Assembly: GCA_002707085.1 (NCBI GenBank)
Contig: PALY01000110.1
Location: forward strand, 18,778 to 26,206
Source: Deltaproteobacteria bacterium
Lineage (GTDB): Bacteria > Myxococcota_A > UBA796
Length of the DNA: 7,429 bases
Direction: 5' to 3'
Position numbers and translations under genes: made by a program
Part shown: positions 1 through 6,613 of the stretch, piece after piece
Layout: each line of letters starts with the position of its first letter
Position numbering within the stretch: position 1 is the stretch's first letter
The notes under the pieces: generated by a model
The model's database searches: none
What the model was told of the DNA's origin: nothing
The model's input: the letters and a program-made list of their open reading frames with translations, nothing else

Positions 1-1649
1 GGGTTCACTTCCAAAATGGGCATCAGTCTGGGACCTTCATCCGTCTGAACAAGCATGGAATCGACACCGAGTGGTCCTCGATACCCCACTGCACGGGCTC
101 GGTTGCCAACAAACTCACCGGCTTCAACCAGTGCATTGTGGACAATCCCCTTGCCAACACCACCATGAACCACGCGTGCAATCTCCGGTGCCAAGCCTCG
201 GGTCCAGTGACCAATGAGCGCCCCACGGTAACTGCCGGTGGAACTGGCCCAAAAACGAGTAATCCCCAAGGTCTGCACCCCAGTCTCACCCACCTGTACT
301 TGTACCGAAAGGTCCAGCAATCGTTTGTACCATGGCTCTATCAGTACGGGTCCCTGCGCCAAATTCTGCTGGAGCCACTTCTCAGCACCGGGATGGTCCA
401 ACAAAATTCGGTGCTGCCCTGACGCGCTCATGGGCGCCTTGGCAATAAAGTTTCCACCCACATAGTCCGCGGCATCAGAAAAGGTCTCACAACGAACGCC
501 CGTGGGCTGAAGCAACAATTCATGGGAATGTTCTTCCGCAAAATCGAAGCGTTGCTGAAGCGACCACAGTTTGCTGTACAACTCAGGATATTCAGGGGAA
601 CCCCATGGATGTTGGTCCCCTAAAACCCGGTCACTCAGCGCCTCCACCGAGGGCACAAATTGGGGTATTTCAAAACCCTGCCTATGAAGCCGCCTCAAGG
701 TCGAAAGTCGTGGACGTTGAGCAATCACCACATCTTCTCTGTGCGCAGCAAACATAAGGATCGAAGACAAGTCTTGTTGGACATGCCGCGCCCGAGCCAC
801 AGGTGTTCTTCCGGCCAGGTGTTCTTCTATGAAAGGGTCAAATGTAAACAGCCGAGGAGGACGGCCACGAGACACGTTCCGAATTTCTATTTCATCGATA
901 AAGTCGGAAGAAAAGCCAACCCGCTCTCGACCCCTGCGATCAAAAATGGGTCCTTTTGCGCGGCCAGGACTCAAAGGAAACACCAAGGATTTTTCGTAGG
1001 TCTCGAAATCGCATCCCGACGAAAACCGCTCAAACCATGCCAACCCATGCCGCACATGCTTGATTTCGTCTTCGTACACTTCGTGCAGTACATCCACGGT
1101 TTTGTGATCGTCAATCGCCGCAAAAGCCGCTTTCCAGTACATCGCAAAGTCGAGATTGGCCTGTTCATAGGTCAAACTCAGCGCAGCCAAAAAAGCCGCT
1201 GGTTCATCGATATGAGCCACCGTATCCCAGAAAAAATGGCCCACACCGGCATCACCAAGCCCCACTCCCCAATGCTCTGCCCGATCTAAGTACAAGCGAA
1301 AATGTCGCTGCTCATCGCAAATAATCTTCGCCAATCCCCGGCGAAATGAAGTGGGGGCATCCGGAAATCGTAGAAGTGCCAATGCCATCAACTCAAAGGC
1401 TTGCAGTTCGTGGTGCGCAAATGTGTGCAGTGCCAGTCCACGAACTGTTTCATTTTCGATGCTGGTTGGGGTGGGAGCCGCCGGGATGGCACGCGACGAC
1501 ACCAACTCAAGCCCGACTGGACGGCCTGGAACTCTGGGGACGGCGATGGCTGATCCCGGAGAGTTGTCGGTGAAGTGTTCCGGCGTGCAAAGTTTGGAGT
1601 CCAACTCCCCACCGAACAGCACCGCTTCTGCGAAAGCGCGTAGCTCCAT
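1..1649 (-). CDS. DUF455 ferritin-like di-iron domain fused to an ATP-grasp-like domain (3' end cut by window edge)
   Basis: An open frame of 549 codons on the minus strand has no stop before the window edge, so the C-terminus is missing. Residues about 1-210 match the DUF455 (COG2833) ferritin-like family: a PGRP...LELV segment at 41-50, then a four-helix bundle with the expected di-iron ligand pattern. I see E81 (HHELQA), E113-x-x-H116 (DEQRHF), E162 (YEQANLD) and E195-x-x-H198 (EDEIKH). After a linker, residues about 270-549 resemble an ATP-grasp fold: a lysine in FIAKAPMSASG (K404), LIEPW (437-440), a conserved-looking GVD (528-530) and a terminal E-x-N (E547, N549) in LEVNP, the usual Mg-ATP site. 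By family, ATP-grasp enzymes ligate a carboxylate to an amine or thiol; DUF455 has no firmly assigned reaction that I know of. The ATG at 1649 is the first possible start, because TAA stands in frame four codons upstream. Substrate and role are unknown. DUF455 call strong, ATP-grasp call good but unverified. Confidence 0.85.
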   Translation of the reverse strand, partial: MELRAFAEAVLFGGELDSKLCTPEHFTDNSPGSAIAVPRVPGRPVGLELVSSRAIPAAPTPTSIENETVRGLALHTFAHHELQAFELMALALLRFPDAPTSFRRGLAKIICDEQRHFRLYLDRAEHWGVGLGDAGVGHFFWDTVAHIDEPAAFLAALSLTYEQANLDFAMYWKAAFAAIDDHKTVDVLHEVYEDEIKHVRHGLAWFERFSSGCDFETYEKSLVFPLSPGRAKGPIFDRRGRERVGFSSDFIDEIEIRNVSRGRPPRLFTFDPFIEEHLAGRTPVARARHVQQDLSSILMFAAHREDVVIAQRPRLSTLRRLHRQGFEIPQFVPSVEALSDRVLGDQHPWGSPEYPELYSKLWSLQQRFDFAEEHSHELLLQPTGVRCETFSDAADYVGGNFIAKAPMSASGQHRILLDHPGAEKWLQQNLAQGPVLIEPWYKRLLDLSVQVQVGETGVQTLGITRFWASSTGSYRGALIGHWTRGLAPEIARVVHGGVGKGIVHNALVEAGEFVGNRARAVGYRGPLGVDSMLVQTDEGPRLMPILEVN

Positions 1650-1652
1650 ACA

Positions 1653-1660
1653 CCCCCTTT
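1653..1660 (-). promoter_or_regulatory. Shine-Dalgarno sequence of the DUF455/ATP-grasp gene
   Basis: On the minus strand AAAGGGGG lies here, followed by TGT and the ATG at 1649. The stretch AAGGGGGTG differs from the ideal anti-SD complement AAGGAGGTG at one base. The gap between the G-run and the ATG is only 3 nt, shorter than usual. The next candidate start (GTG, codon 10) has no such site, so this supports ATG 1649. Confidence 0.6.
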
Positions 1661-1679
1661 AACGATGTGGACGACCATG

Positions 1680-1689
1680 AAACATGTTT
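1680..1689. promoter_or_regulatory. 10-bp perfect palindrome AAACATGTTT, possible operator
   Basis: A perfect 10-bp inverted repeat is centred about 35 bp upstream of the ATG at 1649, between the terminator of the upstream gene and this gene's ribosome binding site. The position would suit an operator or overlap a promoter. A 10-bp palindrome can occur by chance, no clear -35/-10 pair is visible, and no second copy appears nearby. Confidence 0.2.
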
Positions 1690-1708
1690 ACCCACAGACC
1701 CAGAACGA

Positions 1709-1736
1709 AAAAGGCCGGCTCCATGGCCGGCCTTTT
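1709..1736 (-). terminator. Rho-independent terminator after the lipoprotein gene
   Basis: An 11-bp perfect stem (1709-1719 pairing with 1726-1736) with a GC-rich core GGCCGGC/GCCGGCC closes a 6-nt loop (1720-1725). On the minus strand the stem runs into a T-rich tract (TTTTT then CGTT). It begins 17 nt after the stop codon of the 943-residue lipoprotein gene and precedes the next minus-strand gene by 59 nt. It should therefore separate the two genes into different transcripts. The stem is flanked by A-run and T-run on both sides, so it could also stop transcription from the other strand. Confidence 0.85.
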
Positions 1737-1753
1737 CACTGCGTGGAGGCTTC

Positions 1754-4585
1754 TTACCAGCCACCCTTCAAGATCAATACGGCTCCAAGATCTACAGAGT
1801 CTCCTGCATCCAACTGAGGAGCGCCAACCAAAAGGTCGCCGTATCCATCGCCATTCAGGTCACCACCCATCGCTACAGAGGCGCCTGTCCAGTCATTGGG
1901 GCCAAGGCCCAAGACCTTCGCAAGAGAACTGCTCAAGTCATTTGTACCCTCGATTGGGCCAAACATGACGTACGCGGCACCCGCATTGGTGTCTGTAGAA
2001 TCCTCGGTCCGGCTTCCCACCAACAGGTCAGGAATCCCATCACCGTTGATGTCTCCACCACCCGCAACAGCACCTCCAGCAAAGTCATCACCGCGTTCAC
2101 CAATAAGCTTGGCATCAGCATCGGCGAGAGAAAGGCTTGGACACAAATCGCCATCATCACAGAGCATGGACGTTCCACCGTAGACCATAAAGGCCGAACC
2201 GGATTCCGAACCACCAGCATCGTGGCCAGGGGCGCCAATCAAGATGTCGTCTTTACCGTCGCCATCTTGGTCACCCGCAGTGGACACCGAGTATCCAGCC
2301 TGGTCACCACCGTTGATTCCGTGCCAACGGGCATCGGCTTCATCAAGGTCCATGGAACCATCAAAGTCATCTGAGTTCAGTACCAAGTACACCGCACCCA
2401 CATACGCACCACCTTCGGTTGCATTGGGGGCGCCAATCAGAGCATCGTCGATTCCATCGCCATCGAAGTCACCGGCATTGGCCACGGAGTACCCAGACTC
2501 CTCACCATTACCCGCACCGACGTAGCGCACATTGGCAAAGGAAAGGTCAGACCCTCCCCCTTCCACTGGACCATGAAGCAGGTAGGTCGCACCCACATTG
2601 CTCATGCCACCGTCGTATCCGTACGCACCCACGTAGAAGTCCATCAGACCGTCATCGTTGGTGTCACCCGCAGGCGCCACGACAGACCCTGCAAAGTCGT
2701 CGCCAACTTCACCGATCAGCTTGGACTCTGCAGAACCCAAACCCATCTCTCCAGAAACAGGACCAAGAACCACATAGGCGGCACCTGCACGGCTACCACC
2801 GGCATCTTCCGCAAAAGCACCGACCACAATGTCGTCGAAGCCATCACCATTGGTATCGCCCACAATCGCCACGGATGAACCCGCACGATCGTGATCGTTT
2901 TCACCGATCAATGTTGCAACACCATCACCGGCACTCACTTCACCTTCAATGTCTCCAGAGAGCAAGAAGGCTGCACCTTTGGAAAGGCCATCGGCGTTGT
3001 ACCGAGAGGCGCCAACCAGTGCATCCGAGTTTCCGTCACCGTCGACGTCACCGGCCATGGAAATGCTTCCACCGGTGCGATCATAGGCAGTCAGTCCGAC
3101 AATGGCATCCACCACTTCGCACTCATCTTCTTCGCCATCACAGTTGTTGTCTACACCATCGCCACATGCTTCAGGGGCACCTGGATTCGAGAGAGGATCT
3201 GCATCTTCGCAATCATCTCCGCCACCACCCACACCCACGTAGCCATCTTCGTCTTCGTCGTCGTCGTTTCCATCACAAGTCTGGTCAATGCCGTCGTACC
3301 AAGTTTCGGTTTCACCCGGATTGATGGAAGCATCGAAGTCCGCACAATCTGTAGCGTCTGCCACATAATCATCGGGAGCAGCACACTGCTCTACAGGCCA
3401 AGGGTGGGCTGCATCGCCATATCCATCCGAGTCTGAGTCACGGTACCACTGCAACGGGTATGGAGCAGACTCTTCATCCGTCTCGCCATCACAATCGTTG
3501 TCGATGTCGTCACCACAAATCTCTGCATTGTCTGGGTTCACCAGAGCCGCAGAATCATCACAATCATCCTCGTTGTCGACCATTCCATCGGGCTGATCAC
3601 ATGCTTCCAAGGAAGCCATTGGATCACCGAACGAGTCGTTATCAACGTCAGCATTCCAACGAACCATGCCCTCTGCATCTGGATCTTCATCGTCGATCAG
3701 TTGGTCACAGTTTTCGTCCAAGTTGTTTTCGTCACATTGTTCCGGCTCGCCAGGATTGATTGCCGCTTCATTGTCATTGCAGTCAAAATCCATGCCACCA
3801 AATGGAGCAAACTCTCCGGCATCACCGTTGAAGTCCCAGTAACGAACTTCTGTTGCAGCCCAGGCGTCTGTGTTGTAGTCAGCCCAATTTTCATAGACGA
3901 ACCCATCACAGTCCGGATCCTCGGCGTCCAACAAGCCATCCATGTCGTTGTCACAGTTGTCGTCGCATGGGTTCGCTGTGGAATCGTTCACACACGCGTA
4001 GCCCTCTGGCTGTTCACAAGAACGAATTTGATCAAAGAAAGAACCATAGCCGTCTGCATCTTGGTCGCGGTACCAAGTCGTCGCATCGTATGCACTTCCT
4101 TCATCGGCGGTGCCATCACAGTCGTTATCAACCGTGTCGCACATCTCGACCGCACCGGGGTACGCAGAGCTATCGAGGTCATCACAGTCTGTTTGAGTAC
4201 CCACATAGCCGATGGGTGCTTCACAACCTGGAGCCATTCCGTCTGGATTACCGAAGCCGTCACCATCTTTGTCTTCGTACCAATACGGAGCATCGTAAGG
4301 AATCTCAGCGCCCTCTAAGATTTCACCATCTTCATCCAAAATGTCAGCGATGTTGATGTCACCATCTGCGTTGCGACCATCGATCAACCCATTGCAGTTG
4401 TTGTCGATACCGTCACACATCTCCACACTGTCCGGATGGATCGCAGGATCCTTATCATTACAGTCAGTCGTCTCAGGAAATCCGTCCTGATCGCTATCAA
4501 GGTAGGGTGAAAGTTCTCTCTCTTCTTCTTCTTTTTCCGCGCATCCAAAACTAAGAAGACTGAGAATAATGATTGAGTGTCGCAT
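1754..4585 (-). CDS. Secreted lipoprotein with MopE-like repeats and a seven-bladed FG-GAP propeller
   Basis: A complete 943-residue protein. The N-terminus is a short lipoprotein signal: R2 and H3, a hydrophobic stretch IIILSLL, and a lipobox ending LSFGC, so C15 is the likely lipidated residue. Residue +2 is Ala, not Asp, which fits export to the outer membrane by Lol rules. An acidic stretch (EKEEEERE) follows. Residues 30-489 carry about seven units of the putative metal-binding motif named after MopE of Methylococcus: DxDxDG(F/Y)G, DCxDxD, PGxxE, and CDxxDNDCDGxxDE. Residues about 497-943 hold seven FG-GAP repeats, each with a GDxxGDGxxD calcium-loop signature and a following (L/V)(I/V)GA. 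Such proteins are surface or secreted proteins that need Ca2+ to fold; no enzyme motif is visible. GGAG lies 7 nt before the ATG at 4585. A terminator follows 17 nt after the stop. It is divergent from the OmpA gene. The ligand is unknown, and copper binding is not implied by the family name. Confidence 0.93.
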   Translation of the reverse strand: MRHSIIILSLLSFGCAEKEEEERELSPYLDSDQDGFPETTDCNDKDPAIHPDSVEMCDGIDNNCNGLIDGRNADGDINIADILDEDGEILEGAEIPYDAPYWYEDKDGDGFGNPDGMAPGCEAPIGYVGTQTDCDDLDSSAYPGAVEMCDTVDNDCDGTADEGSAYDATTWYRDQDADGYGSFFDQIRSCEQPEGYACVNDSTANPCDDNCDNDMDGLLDAEDPDCDGFVYENWADYNTDAWAATEVRYWDFNGDAGEFAPFGGMDFDCNDNEAAINPGEPEQCDENNLDENCDQLIDDEDPDAEGMVRWNADVDNDSFGDPMASLEACDQPDGMVDNEDDCDDSAALVNPDNAEICGDDIDNDCDGETDEESAPYPLQWYRDSDSDGYGDAAHPWPVEQCAAPDDYVADATDCADFDASINPGETETWYDGIDQTCDGNDDDEDEDGYVGVGGGGDDCEDADPLSNPGAPEACGDGVDNNCDGEEDECEVVDAIVGLTAYDRTGGSISMAGDVDGDGNSDALVGASRYNADGLSKGAAFLLSGDIEGEVSAGDGVATLIGENDHDRAGSSVAIVGDTNGDGFDDIVVGAFAEDAGGSRAGAAYVVLGPVSGEMGLGSAESKLIGEVGDDFAGSVVAPAGDTNDDGLMDFYVGAYGYDGGMSNVGATYLLHGPVEGGGSDLSFANVRYVGAGNGEESGYSVANAGDFDGDGIDDALIGAPNATEGGAYVGAVYLVLNSDDFDGSMDLDEADARWHGINGGDQAGYSVSTAGDQDGDGKDDILIGAPGHDAGGSESGSAFMVYGGTSMLCDDGDLCPSLSLADADAKLIGERGDDFAGGAVAGGGDINGDGIPDLLVGSRTEDSTDTNAGAAYVMFGPIEGTNDLSSSLAKVLGLGPNDWTGASVAMGGDLNGDGYGDLLVGAPQLDAGDSVDLGAVLILKGGW
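1757..3097 (-). repeat. Seven FG-GAP (integrin-alpha-type) repeats in the lipoprotein
   Basis: Within residues 497-943 the Asp-rich calcium loops start at residues 512 (GDVDGDGNSD), 576 (GDTNGDGFDD), 640 (GDTNDDGLMD), 705 (GDFDGDGIDD), 771 (GDQDGDGKDD), 844 (GDINGDGIPD) and 908 (GDLNGDGYGD). Spacing is about 63-73 residues. Each loop is followed by a strand ending VGA, IGA, VGS or similar and then a (G/S)AAY-type strand. Seven units is the number needed for one closed beta-propeller, and the protein ends right after the seventh. This is a protein repeat; the DNA has diverged. Confidence 0.88.
3119..4498 (-). repeat. About seven MopE-like Asp/Cys repeats in the lipoprotein
   Basis: In residues 30-489 the core DC-x-D...P-x-x-x-E-x-CD...DN-x-CDG motif occurs at residues 41-70, 133-162, 268-300, 341-371, 413-441 and 458-489, with a degenerate copy at about 207-228. 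Four units are preceded by an aromatic plus DxDxDGYG segment (near 102-112, 171-181, 309-320 and 380-390). Cysteines recur at fixed positions within units, suggesting disulphides in the oxidising envelope. In the unit at 413-441 the middle cysteine is replaced (ETWYDGID), so that unit probably lacks one cross-link. Confidence 0.85.
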
Positions 4586-4592
4586 TTTTGCG

Positions 4593-4605
4593 CTCCGGCT
4601 CGGAG
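4593..4605 (-). promoter_or_regulatory. Small hairpin covering the lipoprotein gene's Shine-Dalgarno
   Basis: CTCCG and CGGAG form a perfect 5-bp stem around a 3-nt loop just before the ATG at 4585. On the minus-strand transcript the 3' arm contains GGAG (4596-4593), the probable ribosome binding site, which lies 7 nt from the start codon. The stem could dampen translation initiation. It is short and may simply be chance. Confidence 0.3.
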
Positions 4606-4722
4606 GGGTTCTGGGTAAGAGACTGTACCGCTAAACACGCCTTATCGCGAGTCTATACGTATGTATTTTGCTAAAAGGGTGTAGAACCGAGTACATCGGT
4701 GTATGGTAGCCAGGACTGATTC

Positions 4723-4726
4723 GAGG
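4723..4726 (+). promoter_or_regulatory. Shine-Dalgarno GAGG that favours start 4736 for the OmpA-family gene
   Basis: GAGG lies 9 nt upstream of the ATG at 4736. The earlier in-frame ATG at 4703 has no purine-rich site at a suitable distance, and it would give the signal peptide an unusually long N-terminal region. The ATG at 4736 is therefore preferred. Confidence 0.5.
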
Positions 4727-4735
4727 CAATGTAGC

Positions 4736-6613
4736 ATGAGCTGTGCAGGTATTTCTAAAAACTCCCATTCATTCTTTTCCCCCCGTTCTGCGGTTGCGGC
4801 ACTGCTTTTTAGCGTACCAGGCGTCGCATTTGGTCAGGGATATTCAACAGATATCGAACTCGTTCGACCTGTGTTTTCCCACAAAGGGCTTCCGGGAATT
4901 GATACGCCAGTAATGGCCGCACAACCAACGCTCCGCACCGGCTTCATGACACAGTATCAGCGCGATCCGCTGATTTTGTATCAATTCGGAGAGGAACTCG
5001 GCGGTGAAAACAATGGTGCCGTAGTCAAGCATCGTTCCACGATGGTGCTGGGAATCTCCTACGATTTTACACCTTCTGTTTCGACACGACTCATTATTCC
5101 AACAGCCATCCACTCCGGCTCCGACATCCCTGAACTTGAAGCGGATGGTTTCGGTTTGGAAGACATTGGTGTTGGTGTTCGCTTCCGCGCTTTCCAAGTC
5201 GGAGGGTTTTCACTCGGCGCTCGGGCAGACTTCACCATGCCGACGGGTGCAAAAGAATCATTCCATGGAGAAGACGGCCTTCGAACCGGTGCCGGAGCCT
5301 TGGCCATGTTTGAAACAGGACCTTTTCAGGCCTTGTTCGATGCCAACGTCATGACGCGCTCTAAAGTTGAGTTGGCAGAAGATTGGACCCATGGAACCGA
5401 GCTCGCAATGAATGCGGGTGTGAAGTACTGGGTAATGCCCGACCGGGTCGCCATCTGGGCCGCTGAATACTCCCGTGGCGGTTTCAACAACTTCTACAAA
5501 AAGAAAAGTGCCGAAAACACCGTCGAAGTCCTCGGTGGTGTGGAATACCAACCCATCAACTACTTGCGATTCCACTTGGGTGGTGGTGCAGGCTTGGGTG
5601 ACGGGTACGGTGGAACCGCACAAAGAATCGTACTCAGTGCGAAATTTGTACCGATTCCTCCCCCACGTCCAGACTTTGTGGTTGAAGCCGAAGAAGAGAT
5701 TTCCAGTGGTCCTCCACCTGAAGTCGCGATTGACGAGATTCTCAGCGTAGAAAAGAAATGGAAAGAAGGCGAACTGGCTCGGGTTGAAGAAGAAGCCATC
5801 GTTATTCGTGATCCAATTCAATTCGAATTCAACACTGCGAACATTCTGCGCCCATCCATTCCGACTTTGCGCTTCGTTGCGAAACTGATGAATCAAAATG
5901 CGCGAATCGGCCACGTTGTGGTTGAGGGTCACGCTTCGGAAGAAGGTACGTACACATACAACTACGACCTTTCCATCCGTCGAGCCCGCGCCATCTGGGA
6001 AGAAATCATCACATCTGGTGTACACCCAGCCCGCCTCTCATACAGAGGAATGGGTGAAGTCGCGCCACGGAAACTGGGTACAGAAGAAGCAGCGCTGGCC
6101 AAGAACCGACGTGTCGACTTCCACATTATCCACCGTTTCAGCGAACTGGACGTTCTTCCCGAATACCCAGAGGACATCAAACTCCCATGGAGTGGCGCCC
6201 CAGCCAAGGTCAAGAAGCCTGAAGACATCCAGTTGGAAATGCAAAAGCAAGAGATCCACCGACGTCAGCAGCAGGATTTAGAAGGGCTGCAACGTGAGGG
6301 CACTCCTGCGGAAGATGAACCCACAGTGGTACCAGTACCGAACATCGATGATGAAGAAGAGGACGAACCCGTCCGCATCGAAGAATCCGATGATTCAGAG
6401 GCACCGGAAGACCCTGTCGATGAATCGATTGAAGAGACGGCAGAAAAGACTACACCAGCGACCGAAACAGAAGGTACAGTAGAGGAAGCCCCAGCCGAAC
6501 CAGCGCCTGCTGAACCGGCTCCCCCCGCGGAACCTGAGGCTCCAGCAGAAACTGAGGCACCGGCAGAAGCCGAGGCCCCAGCAGACGCAGGAGCTACGGA
6601 GGACACACCATAA
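4736..6613 (+). CDS. OmpA-family outer-membrane protein with C-terminal peptidoglycan-binding domain and acidic tail
   Basis: 625 residues from ATG 4736 (636 if the upstream in-frame ATG at 4703 is used). Residues 1 to about 33 form a signal peptide: K8 and R17, then a hydrophobic SAVAALLFSVPGVAFG, with cleavage probably near the AFG-QG junction. Residues about 34-305 alternate short amphipathic strands rich in Gly and aromatics (for example LGISYDF, IGVGVRFRAF, FHLGGGAGLG) and are probably a transmembrane beta-barrel. A Pro-rich linker (about 305-330) and a charged segment lead to an OmpA/Pal-like domain at about 360-467. That domain has IQFEFNTA, VVVEGH, YDLSIRRARA, YRGMGE and KNRRVDF in the correct order. 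Its role by family is to bind diaminopimelate of peptidoglycan and tie the outer membrane to the wall. The usual Asp of the GHxD motif is Ser here (S401 in GHASEEG). A tail of about 158 residues follows: a Gln/Glu-rich helix-like segment, then acidic and Pro/Ala/Glu-rich sequence. The stop overlaps the start of the next gene. Confidence 0.92.
   Translation: MSCAGISKNSHSFFSPRSAVAALLFSVPGVAFGQGYSTDIELVRPVFSHKGLPGIDTPVMAAQPTLRTGFMTQYQRDPLILYQFGEELGGENNGAVVKHRSTMVLGISYDFTPSVSTRLIIPTAIHSGSDIPELEADGFGLEDIGVGVRFRAFQVGGFSLGARADFTMPTGAKESFHGEDGLRTGAGALAMFETGPFQALFDANVMTRSKVELAEDWTHGTELAMNAGVKYWVMPDRVAIWAAEYSRGGFNNFYKKKSAENTVEVLGGVEYQPINYLRFHLGGGAGLGDGYGGTAQRIVLSAKFVPIPPPRPDFVVEAEEEISSGPPPEVAIDEILSVEKKWKEGELARVEEEAIVIRDPIQFEFNTANILRPSIPTLRFVAKLMNQNARIGHVVVEGHASEEGTYTYNYDLSIRRARAIWEEIITSGVHPARLSYRGMGEVAPRKLGTEEAALAKNRRVDFHIIHRFSELDVLPEYPEDIKLPWSGAPAKVKKPEDIQLEMQKQEIHRRQQQDLEGLQREGTPAEDEPTVVPVPNIDDEEEDEPVRIEESDDSEAPEDPVDESIEETAEKTTPATETEGTVEEAPAEPAPAEPAPPAEPEAPAETEAPAEAEAPADAGATEDTP
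6488..6610 (+). repeat. Low-complexity Pro-Ala-Glu repeat encoding the OmpA-family protein's C-terminus
   Basis: The last 41 residues consist mostly of imperfect APAEP, APAET and APAEA units and end in ATEDTP. At the DNA level the units are related but not identical (GCNCCNGCNGAN patterns). The composition suggests an extended, acidic, disordered segment in the periplasm, similar in style to Pro-rich spacers of envelope proteins. Copy number could vary among strains. Confidence 0.75.
6598..6602 (+). promoter_or_regulatory. Shine-Dalgarno GGAGG inside the end of the OmpA-family gene
   Basis: GGAGG lies 10 nt before the ATG at 6613 and 13 nt before the adjacent ATG at 6616, within the last codons of the upstream gene. 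The ATG at 6613 shares its A with the upstream TAA stop (TAATG), so translation of the two genes is probably coupled. This site and the overlap favour 6613 as start. Confidence 0.65.

Larger units (their letters stand above)
4586..4735. promoter_or_regulatory. Divergent intergenic region between the lipoprotein and OmpA genes
   Basis: This 150-bp region must hold the promoters of both divergent genes. It is AT-richer in the middle (about 4640-4680). I see a palindrome ATACGTAT (4655-4662) and an interrupted dyad ACCGA-5 nt-TCGGT (4686-4700). Weak promoter-like hexamers are present, such as TTGCTA at 4668 for the plus strand and TATAGA or GATAAG on the minus strand. None forms a good -35/-10 pair with normal spacing, so the promoters may use another sigma factor or a loose consensus. 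I do not assign start sites. Confidence 0.4.

Noticed and set aside
660..1289. A 209-codon plus-strand open frame with an ATG
   Set aside because: It lies wholly antisense to the DUF455/ATP-grasp gene. The minus-strand frame has clear family motifs and a Shine-Dalgarno; the plus-strand translation is basic, low in recognisable motifs and has no good ribosome binding site.
1667..2374. A 235-codon plus-strand open frame crossing the terminator
   Set aside because: It is antisense to the end of the lipoprotein gene, crosses an obvious terminator hairpin and has no recognisable domain or ribosome binding site.
2419..3324. A 301-codon plus-strand open frame, extremely rich in His and Arg
   Set aside because: This is the complement of the Asp/Gly-rich repeats of the lipoprotein gene. 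Asp codons (GAY) and Gly codons read backwards give His/Arg-rich sequence, so the open frame is a composition artefact.
3701..4318. A 205-codon plus-strand open frame rich in Val, Ile and Thr
   Set aside because: It is antisense to the MopE-like repeat region. The hydrophobic composition comes from reversed Asp/Asn/Cys codons, not from membrane segments.
4703..4735. The upstream in-frame ATG at 4703 as start of the OmpA-family protein
   Set aside because: It has no Shine-Dalgarno at a suitable distance and would add 11 residues in front of an already complete signal peptide. The ATG at 4736 has GAGG 9 nt upstream. The longer form cannot be excluded.
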